Counted from the stretch's first letter, positions 27,702 through 36,915 are shown. The stretch is DNA of 64,000 bases from Tunicatimonas sp964551335 (GCA_964551335.1 CAZKCO010000019.1:45486-109485), one strand, 5' to 3'. The notes: a model not told the origin generated them from the letters alone. Program-made: numbers and translations.

Positions 27702-29387
27702 TCAGTTACTGCTAGCCGAAGGAGAGGGTAATCCCAGCACCTTAAGTCCCTGCTCAAAGGTGACATCTACCGGAATACTTTGTTCGGATAAACGGTCTAG
27801 GTCGGCCTGTAACTGGGGGCTGATATTGCCTTTTTCGGTCACTAGCTGGGCTACTCCGTCGTAGTCACCGTTACCTTGCAGAGTAAGGATATCTTTCGAT
27901 AAATCGTTCATCGCCCGCTGCATCTGATCGTAATTTACCCGGTAAGTACCGGTTTCGGAATCACGTTCAAACGCCCCCTTTTCCTGGAAATAGTTAAACC
28001 GAATCATGTTAGCAACACCGTGGGCACTGGAGGCTCCGAAGCGTACCGAGCGGAAAATACTCGCCAAAAAGGTAGTGTAAAATTCTTTCAGCTCACCTTC
28101 CAGTTCTCCGGCTTCATGCAGCTGGGTCACCATGTACAGACCGAGTACGTCGGCTTTTCCTTCTTCCAGGGCCGAGGCGTGCTCCTTTAAGGCTTCCCGC
28201 ACCGTGCCCCGATTGTTAATTGTATTCTTGATGCCTAAGCCGTGGGCCACTTCGTGAAACATGGTATTGGCAAAAAACGCATCAAAGGTGATATACTGCC
28301 GCTGTTCAGAATCAATCAGCACTTCGGCCAGTGGAACCAGAATTTCGTCGTACTTCGCCCGCATAGCATTCTTTAGTTGTAACCGTCGGGCCCCTTTTTC
28401 CAATTGTACTTCTTCATCGTTGGGTAAGTTGATGGCAATAGTCTTGCTGCCCGCGTTACAGTCACCCGCGTAGTAGACCACATCGTAGGCGTTTAGCTCC
28501 GCCTCGCTGCCGGGCGTTTCCTGCTTATACTGATCATCCACCGGGAGGTTTTCCTGCAACTGAGGTAAAAACTGAGCGTACTTGGCTAAGCGCTGGCTCC
28601 ATTCCTGATCTTTGATCAGAACGTAAGCTTCGTGGGCTGCTTTGTAGCCGAATAGCTGATCTTCGTAGGTTTCAATGGGACCAATTACCACATCGATAGC
28701 ATTATTTTTTACGTCCATCCAAGCCAGATCACTCGCCTGATATTCATCGGTGAGCAGCGCTTCAGCTCGCAACTCCAGGTACTTTTTAAAATCGGGATCT
28801 TCGGCTAGCTCAGCCGCCTGGTTCAGTAAGTTGGAAGCCCGTTGTACTTCTTCGGCAAACATTTCGTGGTAGGGCACGCTGATCAGCTCGCCGCTTTCGT
28901 TGCGCTGGATGAAGGTGTACAGACTGGCTTTATCGGCTAATTCCGCCTGCTCAAATTCCTCTTTGGTTATATCAGACGGATAGAAGTTGGCGCCGGCCGG
29001 TTTCGCCCCTACGCCTTCCACGAACGGTTCGTCGTTCTCCAGCCGGTCCCAGGGGCCGTAGTTGATGTTGATGTATTGTTGAAGACCAGCATCAGAAACG
29101 GTGCTCAGCAAACTATCCCGCTTACCGTAGGCTTCGTACCAGAATAAGCTATCCATAATATCAGCCGCTTCAATCAGCAGGGAGATCATTTGCTGCTGAT
29201 CTTCAGAAAGATGATCAATAGGGGCTTCCAGTCGGACATTAGTGTACTTTTCCAGTCGGTCATTTATTGAAACTGAGGTTGTATCCATAGCATTTTCGGT
29301 AACAGGTGATGACTCGGAAGAAGGGCCACAATTGAATAGTAGAACGGTGCAGCCTATGATTAGGATATTGGTAAGTAGCCGACACAT
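27702..29387 (-). CDS. Dipeptidyl-peptidase III-like (M49) metallopeptidase lipoprotein
   Basis: 561 residues. A signal peptide with a lipobox (VLLFNC at about 21) precedes the mature protein. The zinc site is HEVAH at 378-382 followed by GLGIKNT, with the second helix LEEGKADVLGLYMV (Glu 408/409). This matches the M49 layout (HExxGH plus EEcRAD), but with the five-residue HExxH version. A conserved FGASSAHGVANMIRFNYF follows. M49 enzymes release dipeptides from the N-terminus of oligopeptides; this one is expected in the periplasm or on the membrane. It lies 75 bases upstream of the DUF1553 start codon on the same strand and 87 bases after the end of the sugar-acid operon, so its transcriptional unit is unclear. 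Confidence 0.82.
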   Translation of the reverse strand: MCRLLTNILIIGCTVLLFNCGPSSESSPVTENAMDTTSVSINDRLEKYTNVRLEAPIDHLSEDQQQMISLLIEAADIMDSLFWYEAYGKRDSLLSTVSDAGLQQYININYGPWDRLENDEPFVEGVGAKPAGANFYPSDITKEEFEQAELADKASLYTFIQRNESGELISVPYHEMFAEEVQRASNLLNQAAELAEDPDFKKYLELRAEALLTDEYQASDLAWMDVKNNAIDVVIGPIETYEDQLFGYKAAHEAYVLIKDQEWSQRLAKYAQFLPQLQENLPVDDQYKQETPGSEAELNAYDVVYYAGDCNAGSKTIAINLPNDEEVQLEKGARRLQLKNAMRAKYDEILVPLAEVLIDSEQRQYITFDAFFANTMFHEVAHGLGIKNTINNRGTVREALKEHASALEEGKADVLGLYMVTQLHEAGELEGELKEFYTTFLASIFRSVRFGASSAHGVANMIRFNYFQEKGAFERDSETGTYRVNYDQMQRAMNDLSKDILTLQGNGDYDGVAQLVTEKGNISPQLQADLDRLSEQSIPVDVTFEQGLKVLGLPSPSASSN

Positions 29388-29474
29388 AACGATTAGGTTG
29401 GGTTAATAAAACTACGCCAAAGCTACGTAAAAATTTGAAAGTTACTGATTGGTACTTCGCGGTTTCGCGGCGAG

Positions 29475-30521
29475 CTAGCTGCTAATCTGAACCGGAAGCT
29501 GCTTTTCCGCTGATTCGTACACCGCTTCCTGCACCCGCAGCGTCTTCAGGTAGTCCGAACCGTTAGTCTCGAAGGGCTGATCGTTGAGCAGACACTTTAC
29601 AAAATGCACTTGCGTAGCGTAACAACAGTCACCGGCAAACCCTCGATCTTGGTGCTGGTAGTGATGTTCCCGCTCAGGTTCACCCAGCGGCTGAATAGTC
29701 AGTTTTCCATCGGCGTAGAGGCGAATGCCACCCTGATTGCCTTCTATTAGTATTTCTCCGAAAGTGTAGCGGGGGTTAGGCTGGTTGCTTTCGTTGTAGC
29801 GATTGGCATCTACCACGCCGGTGATGCCGTTGGCAAATTGAAAAACCATCAGTGCCGCATCTTCTCCTTTAATAACTGGATTAAGCGTTCTGAGTTGAGC
29901 GTAAACGCTATCAATCTCACCGACCAGGTAACGGAATACGTCAATGAAGTGTACTCCGGTTTCGTAGACGAAGAGTTTAGGCATTTCGCGGAAGTAGGGC
30001 TGGCGGTCGAGGTAGGCATCCTCACCCCAGCCGTCGCCCATCCGGCAGCGCAGATTGAGCATGTGTAAACGGTCACCAATCACTCGTTGCTTCAGTAGCT
30101 TTTTTATTTCCCGGTGCCAGGGCTGGAAGCGAAAGTTTTCGTGCACCATAAAGCGAACGTTCGCCTGCTGAGCCGCCTCTACGATAGCTTCGGCTTCGGT
30201 GTAGGTAGGGGCGAGGGGCTTCTGGCAAATTACGTTAATCCCACGATTGAAAGCCTGCTGGCAAATTTCCTGGTGGGTGGCCGGAGGAGTAATGATATCC
30301 ACAAAATCGGGTTGCTCCTGATCCAGCATTTCCTGGTAATTAGTGTAGACCTTAGGAATATTGAATTTCTGGGCAACAGCTTCAGCCTTAGCCTGATCGG
30401 TATCACATAGTGCGGTAATTTCCGCGTCATCAATCGCTCGGCAATCCGACCGATTCCAGCCATCGTAATGAAACTGACTAAAGTAACCAGCTCCGATGCA
30501 TACTCCTTTTAAACGGGTCAT
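29475..30521 (-). CDS. Gfo/Idh/MocA family oxidoreductase
   Basis: 348 residues. The N-terminal Rossmann fold reads GVCIGAGYFSQFHYDGW (about 6-22) for NAD(P) binding. The usual catalytic EKP motif appears as CQKPLAPTYTEAE, with Gln replacing Glu, followed by VRFMVHENFRFQPWHREI. The alpha/beta C-terminal domain contains ETGVHFIDVFRYLVGEIDSV. Family members dehydrogenate sugars, inositols or sugar acids in the cytoplasm. It is the last gene of the eight-gene operon, three bases after the MFS carrier stop. The likely role is an oxidation or reduction step on the imported sugar derivative; substrate unknown. Confidence 0.9.
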   Translation of the reverse strand: MTRLKGVCIGAGYFSQFHYDGWNRSDCRAIDDAEITALCDTDQAKAEAVAQKFNIPKVYTNYQEMLDQEQPDFVDIITPPATHQEICQQAFNRGINVICQKPLAPTYTEAEAIVEAAQQANVRFMVHENFRFQPWHREIKKLLKQRVIGDRLHMLNLRCRMGDGWGEDAYLDRQPYFREMPKLFVYETGVHFIDVFRYLVGEIDSVYAQLRTLNPVIKGEDAALMVFQFANGITGVVDANRYNESNQPNPRYTFGEILIEGNQGGIRLYADGKLTIQPLGEPEREHHYQHQDRGFAGDCCYATQVHFVKCLLNDQPFETNGSDYLKTLRVQEAVYESAEKQLPVQISS

Positions 30522-30524
30522 AAT

Positions 30525-31775
30525 TTAATATTCCTCCAAACTCATTTTTGGTTTCATACGCAGCCATAAGATAATGGCTACCACGTTTAGGCCGGCTCCC
30601 AGAAAGAAGAACGGTACTTCCGAGCCGGTCCAGGACTGCATATAGGGAAATGCCAGAGCGGTGATGAAAGCCCCGATGTTTCCAGCCATATTCATGGTGC
30701 CCGATACGGCCCCGGCATGCTGCCGGCCAATATCTACCGCAAACGACCAGGACGGACTGAGCGTCATATCGGCCCCAAAAATGGCCACACTCAGAAAGAT
30801 GATTGCCGTGAGAGGCGTATCCATGTATACGCTAGCCACCAGCCCGATAGCTGCCAGAGCAAACCCCACAGCAGCGGGTAGGCGACGTGATAGCGTCCAG
30901 TTTCCCTGCCGGTAGATGCGGTCTACCCACCATCCGCCAAACCAGTTACCAACAGCCCCCAGCACCAACGGGGCCGAAGCGTAGAATCCGGCTTCCATCG
31001 CTTCCAGAGCGTAGGTCTCCTTCAGGTGGGGAAATAACCAGGTGAGGCAGAAGAAGAACGTAAAGTTACTACAGAAGTACTGCCCCATCGCTAGCCACAT
31101 ATTTTTGGAGCTAACCAGATTCTTGGCTTTCAGCGGCTCGCGGATTACCGCCGGATCAATCTGTTGTCGGTTCGCCCGAATAAAGTCTTTCTCGGTAATA
31201 GCTAATGTGGGATGTTCGTCGGGATCATCGCGAAAAATCAGGTACCAGGCAACAGCCCAAACGATACCGACAATCCCCAGCACCACGAAACTCATGCGCC
31301 AGCCCAAAGTGAGGATGAGCCAGGCCACAAACGGAAGGGCGAATGCCGCACCTAGCCGTGAACCGGAGAAATTGATACCGGTCACTAATCCCCTTTCTTG
31401 AAGCGGAATCCAGGAAAACACGGCCCGCGACATACCGGGAAAAGCACCGGCCTCACCGGCCCCAAACAGCAAGCGGACTACCAGCAGGGAAATAAAATTC
31501 CAGGCAGCTCCAGTGAGGGCGGTAAAAAGTGACCAGAACGATACCACCGCGGTCAGTACCCGGCGAGGACCCAGACGGTCGGCTAGTAAGCCAGCGGGAG
31601 TTTGAAAGAGTGCGTAGCCCAACGCGAATACCGATAGCACCCAGCCCATCTGCTCGTCACTCAACTTCAGCGATTCGGCAATAGGCTCCTTGGCTACCGA
31701 AATACAAATTCGGTCAATGTACAGTAGCAAAGCCAGCAAAAAGGTGCCGACTACCATCCAGTAACGTCCGGCCAT
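30525..31775 (-). CDS. MFS transporter, hexuronate/sugar-acid (ACS) type
   Basis: 416 residues with about twelve membrane segments. Features of the anion:cation symporter group are visible: the LADRLGPRRVLTAVVSFWSL loop after helix 2, GAGEAGAFPGMSRAVFSWIP in helix 4-5 and a second-half WWVDRIYR loop. Members of this group import hexuronates, glucarate, galactonate, tartrate and other organic acids with protons. The ATG overlaps the stop codon of the kinase gene by one base (TAATG), so translation is likely coupled. Location beside a four-carbon acid sugar kinase and a tartrate-type dehydrogenase suggests a sugar acid as cargo; that is inference. Confidence 0.9.
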   Translation of the reverse strand: MAGRYWMVVGTFLLALLLYIDRICISVAKEPIAESLKLSDEQMGWVLSVFALGYALFQTPAGLLADRLGPRRVLTAVVSFWSLFTALTGAAWNFISLLVVRLLFGAGEAGAFPGMSRAVFSWIPLQERGLVTGINFSGSRLGAAFALPFVAWLILTLGWRMSFVVLGIVGIVWAVAWYLIFRDDPDEHPTLAITEKDFIRANRQQIDPAVIREPLKAKNLVSSKNMWLAMGQYFCSNFTFFFCLTWLFPHLKETYALEAMEAGFYASAPLVLGAVGNWFGGWWVDRIYRQGNWTLSRRLPAAVGFALAAIGLVASVYMDTPLTAIIFLSVAIFGADMTLSPSWSFAVDIGRQHAGAVSGTMNMAGNIGAFITALAFPYMQSWTGSEVPFFFLGAGLNVVAIILWLRMKPKMSLEEY

Positions 31776-33175
31776 TAGTTCGTTTTTATTTGGTTAATCA
31801 CTTGGGTAATTGAATCGGCATCGCCCACATTACCCGGAAAAACGATGTAGGTCAGCTCCGGGAACTTGCTTTCACTCCCTAGTTTCCAGACCGGCACTCC
31901 CGGCAGAATCTGTCCGAGTACAGTAGCTTTCTTCACATTTAACCCTAGAGTGGCCGTATCGCTGGAGGTGATGCCACCCTTAGCCAGTAGGTAGCGAGGC
32001 TTAACGCTAATTTGCTGAATAACGGTTGTTAGAAAAGACGAAACCTGCTGCCCGATTTTCAGGCTTGCTTCTTTGTCCTGTCCGGAAACCAAGTCGCGAC
32101 TGGTGTAGATTACCGTATCCTGCTGGTCGGTGAGAAACTGATCGACTTGCTGGGCCATCTGCTGGGCAAAATTTTCAATATTGGTATGTTTCAGAATCTC
32201 GTTTACATCCAGTTTGATTGATTGAACCGAAGCGTGGTTTAGCAGATGTTCTAACTGAGCGGTAGATTTAGGCACATAAGAGCCCACTACTATTAATCCG
32301 CAGCTGGCTGAACTTTCGGATAAAAGCTGATCTCGAGTGAGTAGCGGTCGGGGAGCTAATCCGGCCAGAACCGGAACAATAGAAGCGGCGGTACGGCAAA
32401 TGACTGGTGCCCCAGAGCTTAACAATCCCAATGCAAATGCTTCCAGATCGTAACGATCAGCAGCGTTGACGATGTAGGTAGCATTGGCTGAGCAGGAATT
32501 GAGCGTTTCGGTTACGTAGGCAGCTCCTTTTGTGCGAAGATCGGATAGGCCGAGCGAGACTACATCGTCGGCTTTCACCTGCCCGTCCGTTTTCTCCGCT
32601 ACCCAATCCTTTAAGTTAGAAGCAGAAAACCCGAAAGACTTGTCCTGAGCGAAAGGAGTTTCGCCCACCGGTATCAGATCACTGCCTTCCTGTACATAGT
32701 GGGTATCGTTGATGGTGTACCGTCCTCCCTCCAGAAAAGCTGGAATCAGAACCCTAATGGCTTCTTTCTGCTGCATTCCGGCTAATAGGGCATCCACTTC
32801 GTTAGGGTAGTGGCCCCGCAGGGTAGAATCGCTACGACTGATCACAAAAAATTTCCTTCCGGTCTGACGGGCAGCCTCATTCAGGTTTTGCCCGATGGTT
32901 ACTGCCAACTGATTGGCCTGTTGCACCGGAAGGCTGCGGGAGTTGGTAAGGATAAAGAACAGCGGAGTAGCCTGCCGGAACTCAGCTTCAATCACCTCGG
33001 TGCTCCACTCGGTGAGTACCGGAACATCGTATACGGTTTGGGTGCCAGTGGGATCATCGTCCAACACCACAATGGTCTGGGACGATTCTTTGATCTTTTG
33101 CCGGATCTGAGATAATAAATCTTCTTCGGGCGGTAGCGGTATATTTTGTAGTAGTTGTTGTAGGGTAGTAGGCAT
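31775..33175 (-). CDS. Four-carbon acid sugar kinase family protein (OtnK/DtnK-like)
   Basis: 466 residues. The N-terminal SBD domain contains VVLDDDPTGTQTVYDVPVLT and FILTNSRSLP with FFVISRSDSTLRGHYPNEVD, all diagnostic for the family once called DUF1537. The C-terminal nucleotide-binding domain has LLAKGGITSSDTATLGLNVK and WKLGSESKFPELTYIVFPGN. Characterised relatives phosphorylate 3-oxo-tetronates, D-threonate, D-erythronate or D-ribulosonate-like acids with ATP. It follows the serine hydrolase by two bases and overlaps the MFS gene by one. The substrate within the family cannot be assigned from sequence alone. Confidence 0.92.
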   Translation of the reverse strand: MPTTLQQLLQNIPLPPEEDLLSQIRQKIKESSQTIVVLDDDPTGTQTVYDVPVLTEWSTEVIEAEFRQATPLFFILTNSRSLPVQQANQLAVTIGQNLNEAARQTGRKFFVISRSDSTLRGHYPNEVDALLAGMQQKEAIRVLIPAFLEGGRYTINDTHYVQEGSDLIPVGETPFAQDKSFGFSASNLKDWVAEKTDGQVKADDVVSLGLSDLRTKGAAYVTETLNSCSANATYIVNAADRYDLEAFALGLLSSGAPVICRTAASIVPVLAGLAPRPLLTRDQLLSESSASCGLIVVGSYVPKSTAQLEHLLNHASVQSIKLDVNEILKHTNIENFAQQMAQQVDQFLTDQQDTVIYTSRDLVSGQDKEASLKIGQQVSSFLTTVIQQISVKPRYLLAKGGITSSDTATLGLNVKKATVLGQILPGVPVWKLGSESKFPELTYIVFPGNVGDADSITQVINQIKTN

Positions 33176-33177
33176 AT

Positions 33178-34422
33178 TTACAGAAATGCTTGGGCTAATC
33201 GCTTAATAAATTCATTGTGTACCACGTGTTTTCCTTCGGGCGGATTTCCGTCGACGCCCATACGGACGTATACCATATCCCACTCGGGAATGACGAAACA
33301 GACGTTGTGGTTTAGTCCGCTCATGTAGGCGGTACCTTCGGGAGAATCCGGCATGAACCGTCCTTCGGCGGTCATCCCGTTAGTCCACCAGTTGTATCCG
33401 TAGGAACCACTGCCGTCGGCACTTTTACGGTCCGTATCGGCCACGGGAATGCTGGCGGGAACCTGGGTTTGAGTAGCGGCAGTAGCCCACTCTTCCGGTA
33501 CAACTTGTTGACCGTTCCAGTTGCCCTTGTTCAAAAACAGATGGCCGACGCGAGCTAATTGCCGGGCCGAGACGTGTACGTTGGTACAACCGTTGCGGAT
33601 AGGAATACCGTTGATTTCACCCTCCTGTCCCCAGGTCCATTCTCCTATGCCGATAGGCTCGGTCAGATTTTGGGTTAGGTACTCGTGCAGATCACTTTGG
33701 AGAATCTGAGTCAGTGTTCTTCCCTTCATCATCATAGCTTCGTCCCAGTAGGCGTAGGCAGTACCGGGCTCGAAAATCGGTTCGCCTGGTTGGTAGGGTG
33801 TCCCCGACCAGTCGGCACTACTGTCGCCTTCCCAGCGGGTATCGCCTACGGCATTATAGCCGGAGGTCATGGTGGTGAAGTGCCGTAGCGTTACTTCTGG
33901 ATACAGCTCGGCCAACAGCGGTTCGTAGGTGGCGGCTGGGTCGTTGAGTTGGCACAGTCCGTCTTCAATCATCAGTCCGAGGGCGGTGCTGGTAAACGAT
34001 TTAGAGCAGGACCAGATGTTGTGCACCTTGTCGGTGCTATCCCCTTGGTAAATGACATAGCCGTTGCGAATGATCATCAACTCTTCTACCTTATCTTCAA
34101 AACAGTGATCGGCCAGATACTGTACCGCCTCTTCCAACTTCTCTGAGTCTATTCCCTGACTTTCGGGAGTGGCGGTTTGCCAATCTTCATCAGGGAAGAT
34201 CATTTCGGCGGTAGTCTGGTTGGTTTCGGCAGTGTTTTTTTGGGGTTGGGGAGAAGAACAACTGTAGATAGTGATGAAAATGAGTAAGTAGTAAATTGAG
34301 TATATCGTTGAACAAATCCCCCTAGCCCGTTCCACGGCGGCCCCCTTTGAAAAAGGGGGAAATGTACAGTCCTGCTTTTCAAAGGGGGGAAGGGGGGATT
34401 TATATGCTGCTTTTTTATGCAT
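33178..34422 (-). CDS. Serine hydrolase (beta-lactamase class C/DD-peptidase fold), disrupted signal peptide
   Basis: 414 codons. The fold is clear: SxxK as SCSKSFTSTALGLMIEDG, the YxW motif FEPGTAYAYWDEAMM, ISGI-like HVSARQLARVGHLFLNKGNW, and GSGSYGYNWWTNG and GLNHNVCFVI near the end. Such enzymes are esterases or peptidases of unknown substrate. The N-terminus is odd: the ATG at 34422 begins MHKKAAY, then about 29 residues encoded by a palindromic repeat, and only then a hydrophobic lipoprotein segment (IYYLLIFITIYSC). No other in-frame Met exists before residue 73. Removing the repeat would restore a normal signal peptide. Export of this protein is therefore doubtful, but the reading frame is intact. 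Confidence 0.85.
   Translation of the reverse strand: MHKKAAYKSPLPPFEKQDCTFPPFSKGAAVERARGICSTIYSIYYLLIFITIYSCSSPQPQKNTAETNQTTAEMIFPDEDWQTATPESQGIDSEKLEEAVQYLADHCFEDKVEELMIIRNGYVIYQGDSTDKVHNIWSCSKSFTSTALGLMIEDGLCQLNDPAATYEPLLAELYPEVTLRHFTTMTSGYNAVGDTRWEGDSSADWSGTPYQPGEPIFEPGTAYAYWDEAMMMKGRTLTQILQSDLHEYLTQNLTEPIGIGEWTWGQEGEINGIPIRNGCTNVHVSARQLARVGHLFLNKGNWNGQQVVPEEWATAATQTQVPASIPVADTDRKSADGSGSYGYNWWTNGMTAEGRFMPDSPEGTAYMSGLNHNVCFVIPEWDMVYVRMGVDGNPPEGKHVVHNEFIKRLAQAFL
34314..34401. repeat. 88-bp palindromic repeat element inside the serine hydrolase gene
   Basis: The ends are inverted repeats (AAATCCCCCT on the left, AGGGGGGATTT on the right). Inside are CCCCCTTTGAAAAAGGGGG and CTTTTCAAAGGGGGG, so the DNA can fold into several hairpins. 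It looks like a non-autonomous mobile repeat of the CCCCCTTT...AAAGGGGG type known from many bacterial genomes. It lies in the coding sequence, 21 bases after the start codon, and keeps the frame. Confidence 0.85.
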
Positions 34423-34431
34423 CCTAGTAGT

Positions 34432-35070
34432 TTAAGATTGATCTTCCAAAGCGATAACTCGAGCGGGAGAACCATCGCCGCCTTGAATTTTTAGAGGCAG
34501 GGCAATTAACTGAACTCGCTCTTGCTGGATTTTATCCAGATTGGTTAGCCCTTCAATAATCACGATTTCTCCACCCAGCAGAATCTGATGGATTTTCGTT
34601 ACCTCCGGCAGGTTGTTGACATCAGCTACCGATGGAGCTTCCACCCCGAGCATTTTTATTTTTTTCGTCACGCACCATTCGGCCAGTTCTTCGCTGATCC
34701 GAGGCAGACCGTCTCGGTATCTCGATTGGCGTAGATATCGGCTCCATCCGGTACGGAAGAGCAGACTATCATCAACTTGTACTTTTTCGGCTATATCGCC
34801 CAAATCCTTTATCTCAAGCAGGTACTGATCGGGCAGGTCGGGTAGATGCACTAACCAGGCGGGCCCCATACAATCACTCAGTGGAATTTGATCGATGCTT
34901 TGGTCAGTTACGCCGAAGTGCAGAGGTGCATCCATGTGGGTGCCTACGTGGGAATAAAGGTGCAATGTGCGAGCGTTCCAACCGTCGCGCTCCAGCGTCT
35001 TGGCAATCTCAATGGTGACTCCCGGCATATCGGAGTCATAGGGAAGGGTTAGGTCGATGGGGGTTGGCAT
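34432..35070 (-). CDS. Cyclase family protein (kynurenine formamidase-like metal hydrolase)
   Basis: 212 residues. The family metal motif HxGTHxDxPxHF appears as HVGTHMDAPLHFG (about 41-53). Other family features are the N-terminal IDLTLPYDSDMPG and the SDCMGPAWLVHLPDL region, with KMLGVEAPSVADV and LLGGEIVIIEGLTNL near the C-terminus. Members hydrolyse formylkynurenine or open cyclic esters and amides; in sugar-acid operons a lactone or ester hydrolase role is possible. The stop lies nine bases before the serine hydrolase ATG. No signal peptide, so it is cytoplasmic. Confidence 0.9.
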   Translation of the reverse strand: MPTPIDLTLPYDSDMPGVTIEIAKTLERDGWNARTLHLYSHVGTHMDAPLHFGVTDQSIDQIPLSDCMGPAWLVHLPDLPDQYLLEIKDLGDIAEKVQVDDSLLFRTGWSRYLRQSRYRDGLPRISEELAEWCVTKKIKMLGVEAPSVADVNNLPEVTKIHQILLGGEIVIIEGLTNLDKIQQERVQLIALPLKIQGGDGSPARVIALEDQS

Positions 35071-35120
35071 CAGGACAAACTATTGATGAACAGTATGTAG
35101 GAACTTAATTAATCAAGTTC

Positions 35121-36173
35121 CTACAGGTTTTCAATGACACTATCGGCAATCTCGGCAGTTTTGGCCGTACCTCCTAAATCTACGGTAACAATTCCTTGCT
35201 GGGTGGTAGCCTCAATGCCCTTTACAATATCCTGAGCTGCTTCGGCTTCTCCTAAATGCTCCAACATCAGGGCACCCGACCAGATGGAACCTACCGGATT
35301 GGCAATGCCTTGTCCGGCAATGTCGGGGGCCGAGCCGTGAATGGGCTCGAACATGGAGGGAAATTCTTTTTCGGGATTGATGTTCCCGCTAGGTCCCAGG
35401 CCCAGGCTACCCATGATGGCACCGCCCAAATCGCTGAGAATATCGCCGATCATGTTGGTGGTAACGATCACATCGAATACTTCGGGTTTCAGCACAAAAC
35501 TGGCCGAGGCATTATCCACGTACATCTTGTGGTAGGTCACGTCCGGATACTGTACGGAAACCTCTTCAATTACTCGATCCCAGTAGGCGAGGCTGTTGAT
35601 CAGCGTATTGGACTTGGTCACATTAGTGACTTTCTTCCGGCGCTTTTGTGCTAGCTTGAAAGAGTAGTGGGCAATACGCTCAATACCCGCCCGGGTAAAC
35701 ACACTGGTATCCGTCGCTAACCCGTAGGGCTGATCAGGATGAATGATTTTTCCGTTTTGGACAAACTCGCCTTCGTTATTCTCTCGGATCACCACAAAAT
35801 CAATATCCTGCTGTGATTTATAACGCAATGGGCTTTCAATACCGGGTAGTAATTTTACCGGGCGGTAATTCACGTACTGCTGAAAAGCGGTGCGTACCCG
35901 GAAGGTGTACAGCATAGCGGGCAAGGTGTCATCTACCTCGGGATCGCCCACGGCACCAAAGTATACCGCGTCAAACTGTTTGAGGGTGTCCAGACCATCC
36001 TTAGGCATAAAAGCCCCGTGCTGTTTGTAGTAGCCCGCTCCCCAGGAGAACTGCTGAATTTCTAAGGTAAACTGATGCTTTTCGGCAGCGGTTTGTAATA
36101 CCTTCAGTCCGGCGGGAACAATCTCGTTCCCGATCCCATCGCCAGGAACCACCGCAATTTTGTAATTCTTCAT
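35121..36173 (-). CDS. Tartrate/D-malate/isopropylmalate-type dehydrogenase
   Basis: 350 residues of the isocitrate/isopropylmalate dehydrogenase family: VVPGDGIGNEIVPAGLKVL at the N-terminus, the substrate Arg cluster around RVRTAFQQYVNYRPVKLLPG, VTNVTKSNTLINSLAYWDRV, the Asp metal ligands in VTTNMIGDILSDLGGAIMGS, and EPIHGSAPDIAGQGIANP. The order of motifs fits the tartrate dehydrogenase/D-malate dehydrogenase subgroup better than LeuB; no leuC/leuD/leuA genes are nearby. It would oxidise a 2-hydroxy or 2,3-dihydroxy acid at C2 or C3, with Mn/Mg and NAD+, in the cytoplasm. It sits 14 bases after the CBM-like gene. Confidence 0.9.
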   Translation of the reverse strand: MKNYKIAVVPGDGIGNEIVPAGLKVLQTAAEKHQFTLEIQQFSWGAGYYKQHGAFMPKDGLDTLKQFDAVYFGAVGDPEVDDTLPAMLYTFRVRTAFQQYVNYRPVKLLPGIESPLRYKSQQDIDFVVIRENNEGEFVQNGKIIHPDQPYGLATDTSVFTRAGIERIAHYSFKLAQKRRKKVTNVTKSNTLINSLAYWDRVIEEVSVQYPDVTYHKMYVDNASASFVLKPEVFDVIVTTNMIGDILSDLGGAIMGSLGLGPSGNINPEKEFPSMFEPIHGSAPDIAGQGIANPVGSIWSGALMLEHLGEAEAAQDIVKGIEATTQQGIVTVDLGGTAKTAEIADSVIENL

Positions 36174-36186
36174 TGATCTTAGCTAT

Positions 36187-36915
36187 TTATTTTATTCGTT
36201 CTTCGGGGCCCATACCTTCGGGAGCTTGGTAGGCCAGCGTCATGGCCCACTTGTCAAACTCGAAGCCGTCTTCCCGCACAGAAAATGAGATGGTATGCGG
36301 CCCCGACTCTTCAATCATTAAATAAATCAGTTCGGGCACTCCGGTATGCACCTCCTCGGTGCGCTGCCGACTTTCCCACGACCATTCCTGATTATTACCA
36401 TCAAATTGCATGCGTTGTCCGGTTTCGGGCCACTCGCCGTTCAGGCCTACATGAATGCCGTTATCTTCCGTGCCGGAGGTATGCGTACGCACCCACACGA
36501 AGTATTTTCCGGGGGTATTAAAATACACATCGTAGCTCAGAATACCCGCCTGGCCCGGTTCGGGAAAGAAGTTTTCTCCCCGGGTGAGTATATCATCGTG
36601 GGTAGTGCGAGTGTCAGGCAGTACTTCCAGGTAGACGCCTCCGCTGGCGGTGGCGGCGTGGTTCTCGTCAGGATCAGGAGTGGGTAAAGAAGAAGTGGTT
36701 TCATTTATGACGTACCACTTCCGTACCAGCGTATCGGTTTGGCGGGTGAAGTGCTCAGCTTCTACCGCCACAATACCGTCAACTTCCTCGAATACCCGAG
36801 CGGTCGCTGTGGCCTCTTCCGCTTTTTCTTCTTCCGAAGCTGATGAATTAGGAGATTGACACTGAGAAAGCAGAAATGCTGTTACTAAGCTAATGAGAGA
36901 GAGGTAACTACGCAT
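36187..36915 (-). CDS. GH115 C-terminal-like carbohydrate-binding lipoprotein
   Basis: 242 residues from ATG 36915; the start overlaps the upstream stop as TGATG, which decides it over an upstream reading that would be inside the neighbour. Signal peptide with lipobox (FLLSQC). The body is a single beta-sandwich domain: EEVDGIVAVEAEHFTRQTD, then ASGGVYLEVLPDT, LSYDVYFNTPGKYFVWVRTH, and the C-terminal FDKWAMTLAYQAPEGMGPEE. This matches the C-terminal domain of GH115 glucuronidases and related CBM6/35-like modules, here as a stand-alone protein. It may bind the polysaccharide attacked by the DUF5060 enzyme. The translation of the two is coupled. Confidence 0.82.
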   Translation of the reverse strand: MRSYLSLISLVTAFLLSQCQSPNSSASEEEKAEEATATARVFEEVDGIVAVEAEHFTRQTDTLVRKWYVINETTSSLPTPDPDENHAATASGGVYLEVLPDTRTTHDDILTRGENFFPEPGQAGILSYDVYFNTPGKYFVWVRTHTSGTEDNGIHVGLNGEWPETGQRMQFDGNNQEWSWESRQRTEEVHTGVPELIYLMIEESGPHTISFSVREDGFEFDKWAMTLAYQAPEGMGPEERIK

